Source of the DNA: Candidatus Doudnabacteria bacterium
GTDB taxonomy: Bacteria > Patescibacteriota > Doudnabacteria > UBA920
Assembly: GCA_903913365.1 (NCBI GenBank)
Contig: CAIWKW010000220.1
Coordinates: 1-23,335 of the forward strand
DNA length: 23,335 nucleotides
Direction: 5' to 3'
Part shown: one piece after another, positions 9,374-14,126 of the stretch
Numbering within the stretch: the first letter of the stretch is position 1
Layout of the letters: the number at the start of each line of letters is the position of its first letter
Program-made: the position numbers and the translations under genes
The notes under the pieces: model-generated
Seen by the model: only the letters and a program-made list of their open reading frames with translations
Databases searched by the model: none
What the model was told of the DNA's origin: nothing

Positions 9374-9739
9374 CTACTTGGCAATTTCCTCGGCAAGAGC
9401 GCCCAGAGCCTCATCTGCGGCCTTATGCACGGCCAGTAAGGCCATGAATTTTCCCGCAATCTTCTGATGAGCCGCGAAGATCGCGGCCTGCCTCCTATTG
9501 AAGGCGGCCCCCTCTGGATCCAACAACCTCAAAGAGGTTTCATGGGCTCCAAAGAGTCCCTCGAGCCAAGATCTCTCTTGAGAGATCTTGGCTATGGCCG
9601 ACTGATAGTCGGCCATTAGCTGAGCCTCTACAACCTTTTTTTCAGCGGCCCATGCCGCCTGAATATCTGTCTCCACACCGGAAAGGTGGGAGCGGGAGCA
9701 ATCAAGCTCCCACATAGCCTTTATCATTCCTTCTGTCAT
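9374..9739 (-). CDS. Cassette protein, alpha-helical, unknown function (121 aa)
   Basis: Start ATG at 9739 has GGGAGGGG five bases upstream. The protein is alanine- and glutamate-rich and should be almost entirely helical (AAWAAEKKVVEAQLMADYQS, and AAHQKIAGKFMALLAVHKAA near the C-terminus). No signal peptide, cysteine cluster or catalytic motif is visible. It could be a structural or partner-binding protein; I do not recognise the family. Direct repeat R lies on both sides of it (9061-9219 and 9786-9945), which would allow deletion or duplication of this gene by recombination between the copies. Confidence 0.75.
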   Translation of the reverse strand: MTEGMIKAMWELDCSRSHLSGVETDIQAAWAAEKKVVEAQLMADYQSAIAKISQERSWLEGLFGAHETSLRLLDPEGAAFNRRQAAIFAAHQKIAGKFMALLAVHKAADEALGALAEEIAK

Positions 9740-9785
9740 TTTCCCCTCCCGGTCTCTCGCAAAGTTAGCCTGCCTAATTAAAGGG

Positions 9786-9945
9786 TCAGGATTTGCAAAA
9801 TGGCTTTTTTACCGTGTTTGCATCACGTGCCTTTTTTCTGGCGGGCAAGACTCCGCCTTCCCAGATTATTTCCCTGCTGGTTCAGGACTTTCTTACTAAA
9901 CCAATTTTCAAACCGCGATATTTGTTAATCGTAGTTTGGAAAAAG
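9786..9945. repeat. Direct repeat R, copy 2 (about 160 bp)
   Basis: Second copy of the repeat at 9061-9219, again placed directly upstream (in gene sense) of a cassette gene and ending at a two-hairpin element. The 371-bp gap 9740-10110 is filled by this repeat, element E3 and the tail modules listed below; I see no gene in it. Confidence 0.85.
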
Positions 9946-9981
9946 GAGAGGAAGATGTTCGTGCGAGAACAGAGCTTCCTC
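9909..9981. repeat. Two-hairpin spacer element, copy E3
   Basis: Hairpin 1 (9909-9938) has CAAAC-CGAT arms as in E2. The core is TTGGAAAAAGG. Hairpin 2: GAGGAAG (9948-9954) pairs with CTTCCTC (9975-9981), inner GTTC/GAAC, loop GTGCGA. Hairpin 2 is identical to that of E6. Confidence 0.85.
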
Positions 9982-9993
9982 AAGATTTGTGCG

Positions 9994-10073
9994 TTTCGTT
10001 TTTAATAACTGGTGAGCAACTCCCAGTATCAACACGGATTTAAAGTCCCCATGTCTCCCAGACTTTGGTTTTT
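9994..10073. repeat. 80-bp spacer tail module, copy 1
   Basis: One of three near-identical copies (others 10901-10980 and 11939-12018). It contains two potential hairpins: ACTGG/CCAGT around GTGAGCAAC, and AAAGTCC/GGACTTT. It always follows hairpin 2 of a two-hairpin element by about 10-15 bases. Confidence 0.85.
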
Positions 10074-10083
10074 TATTTCGCGC

Positions 10084-10103
10084 GGCAGGACCAAAAACCT
10101 GCC
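10084..10103. repeat. GGCAGG hairpin tail module, copy 1
   Basis: GGCAGG-8 nt-CCTGCC, embedded in a segment (TTTTTTATTTCGCGC leader) repeated nearly exactly at 11573-11592. In gene sense it lies just after the stop of the 10111 gene. Confidence 0.7.
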
Positions 10104-10110
10104 GAAAGCG

Positions 10111-10269
10111 TTAGCGGTTGCGATTGCGGTTGAACTTGGCCATAAGGTCTTCAACCGTGGCGGGTTTATATTCCACCTCGGCGGCCTTTGGCTCAGTCAC
10201 ACCGGCTTTGCTGATGCGCCGGTAAGTTGGGGTTGTCAGACCCCACCCTTCGCCCATTGATGGGCTCAT
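10111..10269 (-). CDS. Small basic cassette protein (52 aa; possibly 65 aa from an AUC start)
   Basis: A short frame from ATG at 10269 to TAA at 10111, beginning MSPSMGEGWGLTTPTYRRIS and ending DLMAKFNRNRNR. The composition looks like a real protein: ordered GC-rich codons and a basic tail. The ATG has no Shine-Dalgarno. In the same frame, 13 codons upstream, an AUC codon (10306-10308) sits seven bases after a perfect GAGGAGG, giving a 65-aa product. The frame is closed by TAA immediately before that AUC, so the reading frame starts there. Either AUC is used, or an ATG has been lost by mutation or sequencing error, or the gene starts weakly at 10269. It follows the 10418 gene with 148 bp between. 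Family unknown. Confidence 0.55.
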   Translation of the reverse strand: MSPSMGEGWGLTTPTYRRISKAGVTEPKAAEVEYKPATVEDLMAKFNRNRNR

Positions 10270-10417
10270 CCCGGAGCGAGCACGGCCGTTATATAAAGTG
10301 CTGGTGATTTAAACGCCTCCTCAGGGTGTGGTGTGAGCAGACATTTTTACGAGGAAACACCTGTGTTCCGAGTTGTTTTTTTACGGAACATATCCCCGGC
10401 TCCACGTGAGTGTGGAA

Positions 10418-10681
10418 CTACTCGTTATTATCTAAACAAGATAACACCTTGCCGGTCGTGGCAAGGGCAATTACTGCCATCTGCCTAATATCCTGAGCAA
10501 AGGCAGCCACCATTGCGATGGCTGTAATTAACTCGGCATTCACCCCATCCTGGGGCAGAGAGGCCTTATCCAGTCCAGGGACAGACAGCTGGACCACCTT
10601 CTTGACGGCCTTGTCTAGCAGGAACAACTGTCCAGACAAACCCTCAAGAGTCTGCCGAAGACTTTTCTCGTAAGAACCCAT
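10418..10681 (-). CDS. Cassette protein, helical, unknown function (87 aa)
   Basis: Start ATG at 10681, chosen because AAAGGAGGTG lies 10 bases upstream; a longer TTG-started frame has no ribosome site. The product is amphipathic-helical with a hydrophobic middle (AELITAIAMVAAFAQDIRQM, near residues 47-66). That stretch may be a helix in a bundle rather than a membrane span, because it contains charged residues. No family recognised. Its Shine-Dalgarno and start codon lie inside a perfect 11-bp inverted repeat (10682-10692 with 10744-10754), so translation may be controlled by RNA folding. The downstream neighbour in the same spacer-free block is the 10111 gene. Confidence 0.75.
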   Translation of the reverse strand: MGSYEKSLRQTLEGLSGQLFLLDKAVKKVVQLSVPGLDKASLPQDGVNAELITAIAMVAAFAQDIRQMAVIALATTGKVLSCLDNNE

Positions 10682-10754
10682 TTCTTTTTCACCTCCTTTC
10701 TGCCCTAAAATTTTCCCAAACCATTGGGAAGAGGGTTTTGTTAGTGAAAAAGAA
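10682..10754 (-). promoter_or_regulatory. Start-sequestering hairpin upstream of the 10418 gene
   Basis: TTCTTTTTCAC (10682-10692) is the exact reverse complement of GTGAAAAAGAA (10744-10754). In the mRNA this stem covers the last bases of the Shine-Dalgarno and everything up to the ATG. A second perfect hairpin (TTCCCAA/TTGGGAA, 10713-10730) sits in its loop. Confidence 0.75.
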
Positions 10755-10816
10755 GTTGCCAACAAATTTATAGACAATTTCTTTTTCGCCAAAAGGGGAT
10801 ATTTTCAAAAAACCAG

Positions 10817-10890
10817 TTTCCAGAAAACAATCTCAAATTATTTTCTAGAAAAAGGTTGGGAGATGTTGTTGTGCGAACATCATCTCCCAA
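10817..10890. repeat. Two-hairpin spacer element, copy E4
   Basis: Hairpin 1: TTTCCAGAAAA pairs with TTTTCTAGAAA (10817-10852). The core is CTAGAAAAAGG. Hairpin 2: TTGGGAGATG (10856-10865) pairs perfectly with CATCTCCCAA (10881-10890); the loop contains TTGTGCGAAC. With the start hairpin and the tail modules this accounts for the 337-bp gap 10682-11018, which has no gene. Confidence 0.85.
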
Positions 10891-10900
10891 AAAGTGATTG

Positions 10901-10980
10901 TTTCGTTTTTAATAACTGGTGAGCAACATCCAGTATCAACACGGATTTAAAGTCCCCATGTCTCCCGGACTTTGGTTTTA
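10901..10980. repeat. 80-bp spacer tail module, copy 2
   Basis: Near-identical to 9994-10073 and 11939-12018, with the same two hairpins (ACTGG/CCAGT and AAAGTCC/GGACTTT). Confidence 0.85.
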
Positions 10981-10989
10981 ATTTTTAAG

Positions 10990-11009
10990 TCCGCAGGCCA
11001 TACTGCGGA
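10990..11009. repeat. TCCGCAG hairpin tail module, copy 1
   Basis: TCCGCAG-6 nt-CTGCGGA directly after (gene sense) the stop of the 11019 gene. An identical copy is at 12029-12048 and a degenerate one near 17362-17385. Confidence 0.75.
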
Positions 11010-11018
11010 AAAGCGAGC

Positions 11019-11372
11019 CTATTCCACTTCGTAAAGTGAAAAGGCGAATTCAGCCGAGGAAATTTCCCCGGCCGAATACTCGTGGCGGTCGGTGAGGCGC
11101 GGGAGACCCCGCACGCCCATGACCACCACCGAGTCACCCCTCTCGAGCTCCACCCGGGGTGGGGTAGACGGGATCTCGACTTCGATCCCGAACCGCCCTT
11201 GCATTGCGGCAATTGTTGCCGCATGCGAGGGGTTGAGGCAGGGCACAACGCCCTGCCGGATAGTCTCCCGAACCTGGTCGGGAGTCCGAACGAACCGGCG
11301 GATGCCGGTCCCGTCCGGAAGGCTGGCGAACATGCTGTCCGCCAGTGCAAAGCCAAAATATGTTGTTGGCAT
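11019..11372 (-). CDS. DUF1874 / AcrIII-1-like protein, putative cyclic-oligoadenylate ring nuclease
   Basis: 117 aa; start ATG at 11372 with AGGAGG seven bases upstream. The layout matches the DUF1874 (STIV B116 / AcrIII-1 / Crn2) family. There is an N-terminal strand (TTYFGFALADSMF), then TPDQVRETIRQG, then GVVPCLNPSHAATIAAM with H50 where the family has its catalytic histidine. After that come FGIEVEIP, PPRVELERGDSVVVMGVRGL (residues 71-90) and a C-terminal FSLYEVE strand. Family members cleave cyclic tetra-adenylate, the second messenger of type III CRISPR immunity, and many are viral anti-CRISPRs. The NPSH variant of the usual GH motif and the absence of any CRISPR locus here make the exact substrate uncertain. 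The gene is visibly more GC-rich than its AT-rich spacers. Its Shine-Dalgarno is inside a perfect 16-bp inverted repeat. Confidence 0.65.
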   Translation of the reverse strand: MPTTYFGFALADSMFASLPDGTGIRRFVRTPDQVRETIRQGVVPCLNPSHAATIAAMQGRFGIEVEIPSTPPRVELERGDSVVVMGVRGLPRLTDRHEYSAGEISSAEFAFSLYEVE

Positions 11373-11376
11373 TTGC

Positions 11377-11428
11377 TTCCTCCTTTCTTTTTATAAACAA
11401 GTTTTTACTTACAAAAAGAAAGGAGGAA
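11377..11428 (-). promoter_or_regulatory. Shine-Dalgarno-sequestering hairpin of the DUF1874-like gene
   Basis: TTCCTCCTTTCTTTTT (11377-11392) is a perfect 16-bp reverse complement of 11413-11428, with a 20-nt loop. In the mRNA the 3' arm is AAAAAGAAAGGAGGAA, so the whole ribosome-binding site of the 11372 start is paired with an anti-SD copy upstream. Confidence 0.85.
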
Positions 11429-11473
11429 ATTTTTTAAAGACCTTTTAATCCTCAATTTATATTAAGGACTCTT

Positions 11474-11541
11474 CTAAACCCACAAACTCTTTACGGGCTT
11501 GGAAAAATGAGGATGCCAACGTGCGAGAAGGCAGAGCCTCA
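11474..11541. repeat. Two-hairpin spacer element, copy E5
   Basis: Hairpin 1: CTAAACCC pairs with GGGCTTGG (11474-11502). The core is TTGGAAAAA. Hairpin 2: TGAGG and TGCC (11508-11517) pair with GGCA and CCTCA (11530-11541); loop AACGTGCGAGAA. Confidence 0.75.
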
Positions 11542-11572
11542 AAATTTGTGCAAATGGTTTTTTATTTCGCGC

Positions 11573-11592
11573 GGCAGGACCAAAAACCTGCC
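11573..11592. repeat. GGCAGG hairpin tail module, copy 2
   Basis: Same hairpin and flanks as at 10084-10103, here following the stop (gene sense) of the 11601 gene. Confidence 0.7.
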
Positions 11593-11600
11593 TAAGGCGT

Positions 11601-11831
11601 TTAGAGGATTTTTTTATCCTCCTCTTCTACTATCTTCCACCACTGGTCCGCCTCGCGGAGGCGGACCACCCTCTGCTCCTCGGTCTCGCCCATAGGGGCG
11701 AAACTGAGTCCCGTAGCCCACCGCTCTGCCTCGCAGGCGGCGTACGTTCTCTCCGCCTTAGCGGAGAGAACGACCTTCTCAGCCGGCTTGGAGCCGACGA
11801 AAAGGCGAACCAACCAATTTTTTAGATCCAT
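11601..11831 (-). CDS. Small cassette protein, unknown function (76 aa)
   Basis: Start ATG at 11831 is preceded by GAAGGAG four to five bases upstream; a slightly longer frame from 11849 lacks a ribosome site. It begins MDLKNWLVRLFVGSKPAEKV, an amphipathic N-terminus. A charged helical C-terminal half follows (RVVRLREADQWWKIVEEEDK). There is no signal peptide and no recognised family. It is flanked by elements E5 and E6, as a self-contained cassette. Confidence 0.7.
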   Translation of the reverse strand: MDLKNWLVRLFVGSKPAEKVVLSAKAERTYAACEAERWATGLSFAPMGETEEQRVVRLREADQWWKIVEEEDKKIL

Positions 11832-11851
11832 ACTACTCCTTCGAACCAATC

Positions 11852-11926
11852 TTCAGAAAACAATTTTTTACAATTATTTTCTGGAAAAAGGTGAGGAAGA
11901 TGTTCGTGCGAGAACAGAGCTTCCTC
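11852..11926. repeat. Two-hairpin spacer element, copy E6
   Basis: Hairpin 1: TTCAGAAAACAATT against AATTATTTTCTGGAA (11852-11885). The core is CTGGAAAAAGG. Hairpin 2: GAGGAAG (11893-11899) with CTTCCTC (11920-11926), loop TTCGTGCGAGAA, identical to E3. Confidence 0.85.
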
Positions 11927-11938
11927 AAGGTTTGTGCG

Positions 11939-12018
11939 TTTCGTTTTTAGTAACTGGTGAGCAACGCCCAGTATCAACACGGTTTTTAAGTCCCCATGTC
12001 TCCCGGACTTTTGGTTTT
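11939..12018. repeat. 80-bp spacer tail module, copy 3
   Basis: Third copy of the module at 9994-10073 and 10901-10980, followed by a second TCCGCAG hairpin (12029-12048) before the stop of the 12058 gene. Confidence 0.85.
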
Positions 12019-12028
12019 AATTTTTATG

Positions 12029-12048
12029 TCCGCAGGCCATACTGCGGA
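12029..12048. repeat. TCCGCAG hairpin tail module, copy 2
   Basis: TCCGCAG-6 nt-CTGCGGA, identical to 10990-11009 and again placed between an 80-bp tail module and a gene stop. Confidence 0.75.
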
Positions 12049-12057
12049 AAAGCGAAT

Positions 12058-12381
12058 TTACTCCTCAATATCCTTCGCATAGACCTCTATGCGAATATCC
12101 TCGGGCATTTCGCCGGTATCCAACCGGCGAAATGCCTCCTTGACTGCGGCAGCAGCCGCAGCCAAGAGATCTTCCGCCCCCGGAAGGACTGACAACGTCA
12201 GTCCGTCCCGGAAAAAAATCTTCACCTCACAAGTGTCGGCCGAGCCGACACTTTTGTACTCTGGAAGGAGACTCTCCTTCCAACTGGCCCCAACGGCCAG
12301 CTTTTTTGGATAGCTGTTATACAAACCGCTATCACAGGACTGCGACCCTTCGGTCGCAGAAAGCGTGTAGTTTACTTCCAT
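12058..12381 (-). CDS. Cassette protein of unknown function (107 aa), first gene of array one
   Basis: Start ATG at 12381, with GTGGGGGAG about four bases upstream. The N-terminal half begins MEVNYTLSATEGSQSCDSGL. The second half has a strand-rich segment (TCEVKIFFRDGLTLSVLPGA) followed by a helix of alanines (LLAAAAAAVKEAFRRL) and a final strand, suggesting a small alpha/beta domain. Family not recognised. It is the most promoter-proximal gene of the first array; upstream lies a 962-bp region without genes. Confidence 0.65.
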   Translation of the reverse strand: MEVNYTLSATEGSQSCDSGLYNSYPKKLAVGASWKESLLPEYKSVGSADTCEVKIFFRDGLTLSVLPGAEDLLAAAAAAVKEAFRRLDTGEMPEDIRIEVYAKDIEE

Positions 12382-12399
12382 CTTCTCCCCCACTTCCTG

Positions 12400-12512
12400 C
12401 CACCAGAGTTTCCGGCACGCAGGGCTTTTTTTCGGAAAGCAAAACAAAAAGCATACTTGCCGTTCGCTTTGTTTTCCACAAAAAACTTTTCCCGCCTAAG
12501 ACAAACTTAGGC
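12400..12512 (-). promoter_or_regulatory. Structured leader upstream of array one
   Basis: In array sense the leader contains a perfect GCCTAAG/CTTAGGC hairpin (near 12495-12514). It then has a long imperfect stem around GGAAAACAAAGCG and its partner CGCTTTGTTTTCC-like sequence (near 12432-12477), then a GCCGG-rich stretch before the ribosome site. A GATAAT box lies just upstream near 12520, without a convincing -35, so the promoter is uncertain. Confidence 0.35.
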
Positions 12513-12566
12513 AAATATCATTATCTTATGTTGTCTCAAAAATATAAATCATCCCGGCTAACCTAT

Positions 12567-12652
12567 GTCATTGCGAGTGCAGCCGAAGCAATCTTAATAA
12601 AAAGGAAGATTGCCGCGTCGACCAGTTAAAGCCCTGGTCTCCTCGCAATGAC
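12567..12652. repeat. GTCATTGCGAG-type dispersed palindromic repeat
   Basis: GTCATTGCGAG (12567-12577) and its reverse complement CTCGCAATGAC (12642-12652) bound an 86-bp palindrome. Inside are GAAGCAATCT/AGATTGC and a GACCAG/CTGGTC hairpin. Repeats of this kind occur dispersed in many unrelated bacterial genomes and are probably non-autonomous mobile palindromes. Confidence 0.8.
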
Positions 12653-12829
12653 AGATTTTACAACCCAGATTTTATCAGATATGGAGAAAAACCTATTGGG
12701 ACTTTAACGAGACATTTTTTAAAGAACTTGCTCTTCTTAACTTAAAACCCCTTCTTTTTGACCACGTAATTCTTACGGGCTAACAGGAAAGGGTTTATTA
12801 TAGTAAGGAGATATCCCCTCACTAATGTT

Positions 12830-12858
12830 CTGGATCCCGGCTCAAGGCCGGGATGACA
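12830..12858. repeat. ATCCCGG...CCGGGAT dispersed palindrome
   Basis: ATCCCGG (12834-12840), seven-base loop, CCGGGAT (12848-12854), in the common context TGGATCCCGGCTCAAGG...GATGACA. It is a familiar dispersed bacterial palindromic repeat. Confidence 0.7.
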
Positions 12859-12996
12859 ACAATAATGAAGGGCGCACTTCTTGCTATGATTGGCTGGCAA
12901 GCGGCGAGAGCCATCTATTCCTGCGAAAGATAGCACTCAACACTTTAAGACTTGCCAACTATAGCGGGCGTTGCTCATCCATATCCTTCCTGCCTG

Positions 12997-13019
12997 CCCC
13001 GTATTCCTGTAGTACGGGG
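12997..13019. repeat. CCCCGTA palindrome
   Basis: CCCCGTA, nine-base loop, TACGGGG: a 7-bp perfect hairpin in a gene-free region. It looks like another dispersed palindrome rather than a terminator, as no T-tract follows on either strand. Confidence 0.5.
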
Positions 13020-13200
13020 TCAGATATAGAGTGGAATTAACTGGCTGCGTTGTTATTAGCAGCAGATAACTTTTATGCATTGCCTAAAAAATTTAAAGAA
13101 CTAACTTACACTGTTTACTGTTTACTCCCCCTTTTGGGAAGCAGTTAAGCGGCAATGGATTATTTCCAATTCCAGCTTAACAAATAAGTATACTCTTTAT

Positions 13201-13215
13201 TTGACAAAGTGTCAA
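13201..13215. promoter_or_regulatory. Candidate TrmB-family operator 1
   Basis: TTGACAAAGTGTCAA is a perfect 15-bp palindrome (6-3-6). A near copy with one mismatch in the arms, TTGACAAAATGTCTA, lies 108 bp downstream over the -35 box of the regulator gene. Confidence 0.5.
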
Positions 13216-13308
13216 GAGTATGTGACAATAGATACAAATATATTAGCTAAAACTAATAGATATTGATAGATATTACCTTACAACATTATATCTTTTTGTC
13301 ACAAGATA

Positions 13309-13337
13309 TTGACAAAATGTCTATTTAGGAGTATGCT
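13309..13337 (+). promoter_or_regulatory. Leaderless promoter of the TrmB-family gene with overlapping operator
   Basis: -35 TTGACA (13309-13314), 17-nt spacer, -10 TATGCT (13332-13337), then six bases to the ATG at 13344. The -35 is the left arm of TTGACAAAATGTCTA (13309-13323), so a bound repressor would block the promoter. AGGAG occurs inside the spacer but would not be transcribed. Confidence 0.6.
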
Positions 13338-13343
13338 TATGAC

Positions 13344-14126
13344 ATGGAAACTACAAAAACAAGCTCGTATATTACCTCATTAACTCAGGCAGGGCTTAGC
13401 TACTCCCAGGCTGAAGTTTACGAGATATTAATTAAAAATGGCCCCCTTAAAGCCGGCAAAATCCACCAAAAAACCGACTTAAAACGCGGATTGGTTTATA
13501 AAATGCTGGATGAGCTGGTAGAAATGGGACTGGTTACCAAAAAAGAAGGCTTGGGCAAAGTAGCGGTATTTGAAGCCGAACACCCCGCCAAATTAAAAGA
13601 CCTGGCGGAAAAGCAGGAACAAAAAGCTAAAACCGCCCAACTGGTTTTGGACGGAATTTTGGGACAAATAATTAGCGATTATAATTTGGTTTCCGGCATG
13701 CCCGGTGTACAGTTCTTTGAAGGCAAGGATGGAATTAAAAAAGTTTTAGGGGACTCGTTGACAAGCAAAACCGAAATTTGCTCTTACGCCGATATTGAAG
13801 CCATAAGCAAATACATAAATGATTTGAATGTTGATTATGTGACAAAACGAGAAAAATTAAAAATAAAAAAACGAGGCATCTTTTTAGACACCCCGCATAC
13901 CAAGCAGTTGCTTGGCAACTACCACACAAAAATTACGGAATCCCGGACTATCAAATACCAAGCCATACCGTTTGAGACCATTATGCAAATATACGACAAT
14001 AAAATTTCCTATATCACCCTGTCGCCAAAACGAATGGTAGGCGTTATTATACAGGATCCGCTCATTTATCAAATGCACAAATATTTATTCGAGTACACTT
14101 GGCAAACCGCGGAACCAATCCGCTAA
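13344..14126 (+). CDS. TrmB-family transcriptional regulator
   Basis: 260 aa. A winged helix-turn-helix occupies roughly residues 10-85 (SYSQAEVYEILIKNGPLKAG, then LKRGLVYKMLDELVEMGLVT with a KKEG wing), followed by a short coiled linker (AEKQEQKAKTAQ). The C-terminal half is the TrmB-type effector domain (PGVQFFEGKDGIKKVL, residues about 125-140, and the later strands QIYDNKISYITL). These proteins usually repress or activate sugar or stress genes; the ligand cannot be told here. The start at 13344 is supported by a promoter whose -10 ends six bases upstream. The operator over its -35 suggests autoregulation. The stop codon directly abuts the stop of the convergent 14127 gene, with no terminator between. 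Confidence 0.85.
   Translation: METTKTSSYITSLTQAGLSYSQAEVYEILIKNGPLKAGKIHQKTDLKRGLVYKMLDELVEMGLVTKKEGLGKVAVFEAEHPAKLKDLAEKQEQKAKTAQLVLDGILGQIISDYNLVSGMPGVQFFEGKDGIKKVLGDSLTSKTEICSYADIEAISKYINDLNVDYVTKREKLKIKKRGIFLDTPHTKQLLGNYHTKITESRTIKYQAIPFETIMQIYDNKISYITLSPKRMVGVIIQDPLIYQMHKYLFEYTWQTAEPIR

Larger units (their letters stand above)
12653..13200. other. Intergenic stretch without a gene
   Basis: Apart from the two palindromes listed separately (12830-12858 and 12997-13019) I see nothing functional. Open frames here run through repeats and have no ribosome sites. A TATAAT facing the array lies near 12794-12799 (minus strand), but its -35 is poor. Confidence 0.5.

Noticed and set aside
10418..10792. 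Longer version of the 10418 gene starting at 10792
   Set aside because: The TTG start has no SD, and the added N-terminus is translated from the start-sequestering hairpin. The ATG at 10681 has AAAGGAGGTG.
8289..12381. Classical integron with attC sites
   Set aside because: I find no convincing RYYYAAC/GTTRRRY R-box pairs at spacer ends and no tyrosine integrase in the window. The likeness is only in the gene-plus-structured-spacer layout.
12825..13040. A 71-codon plus-strand frame
   Set aside because: It consists largely of two dispersed palindromic repeats and has no ribosome site.
12660..13200. tRNA or other stable RNA gene in the gene-free region
   Set aside because: I could not find a cloverleaf, a T-arm GTTCGA motif with matching stems, or rRNA-like sequence here or elsewhere in the window.
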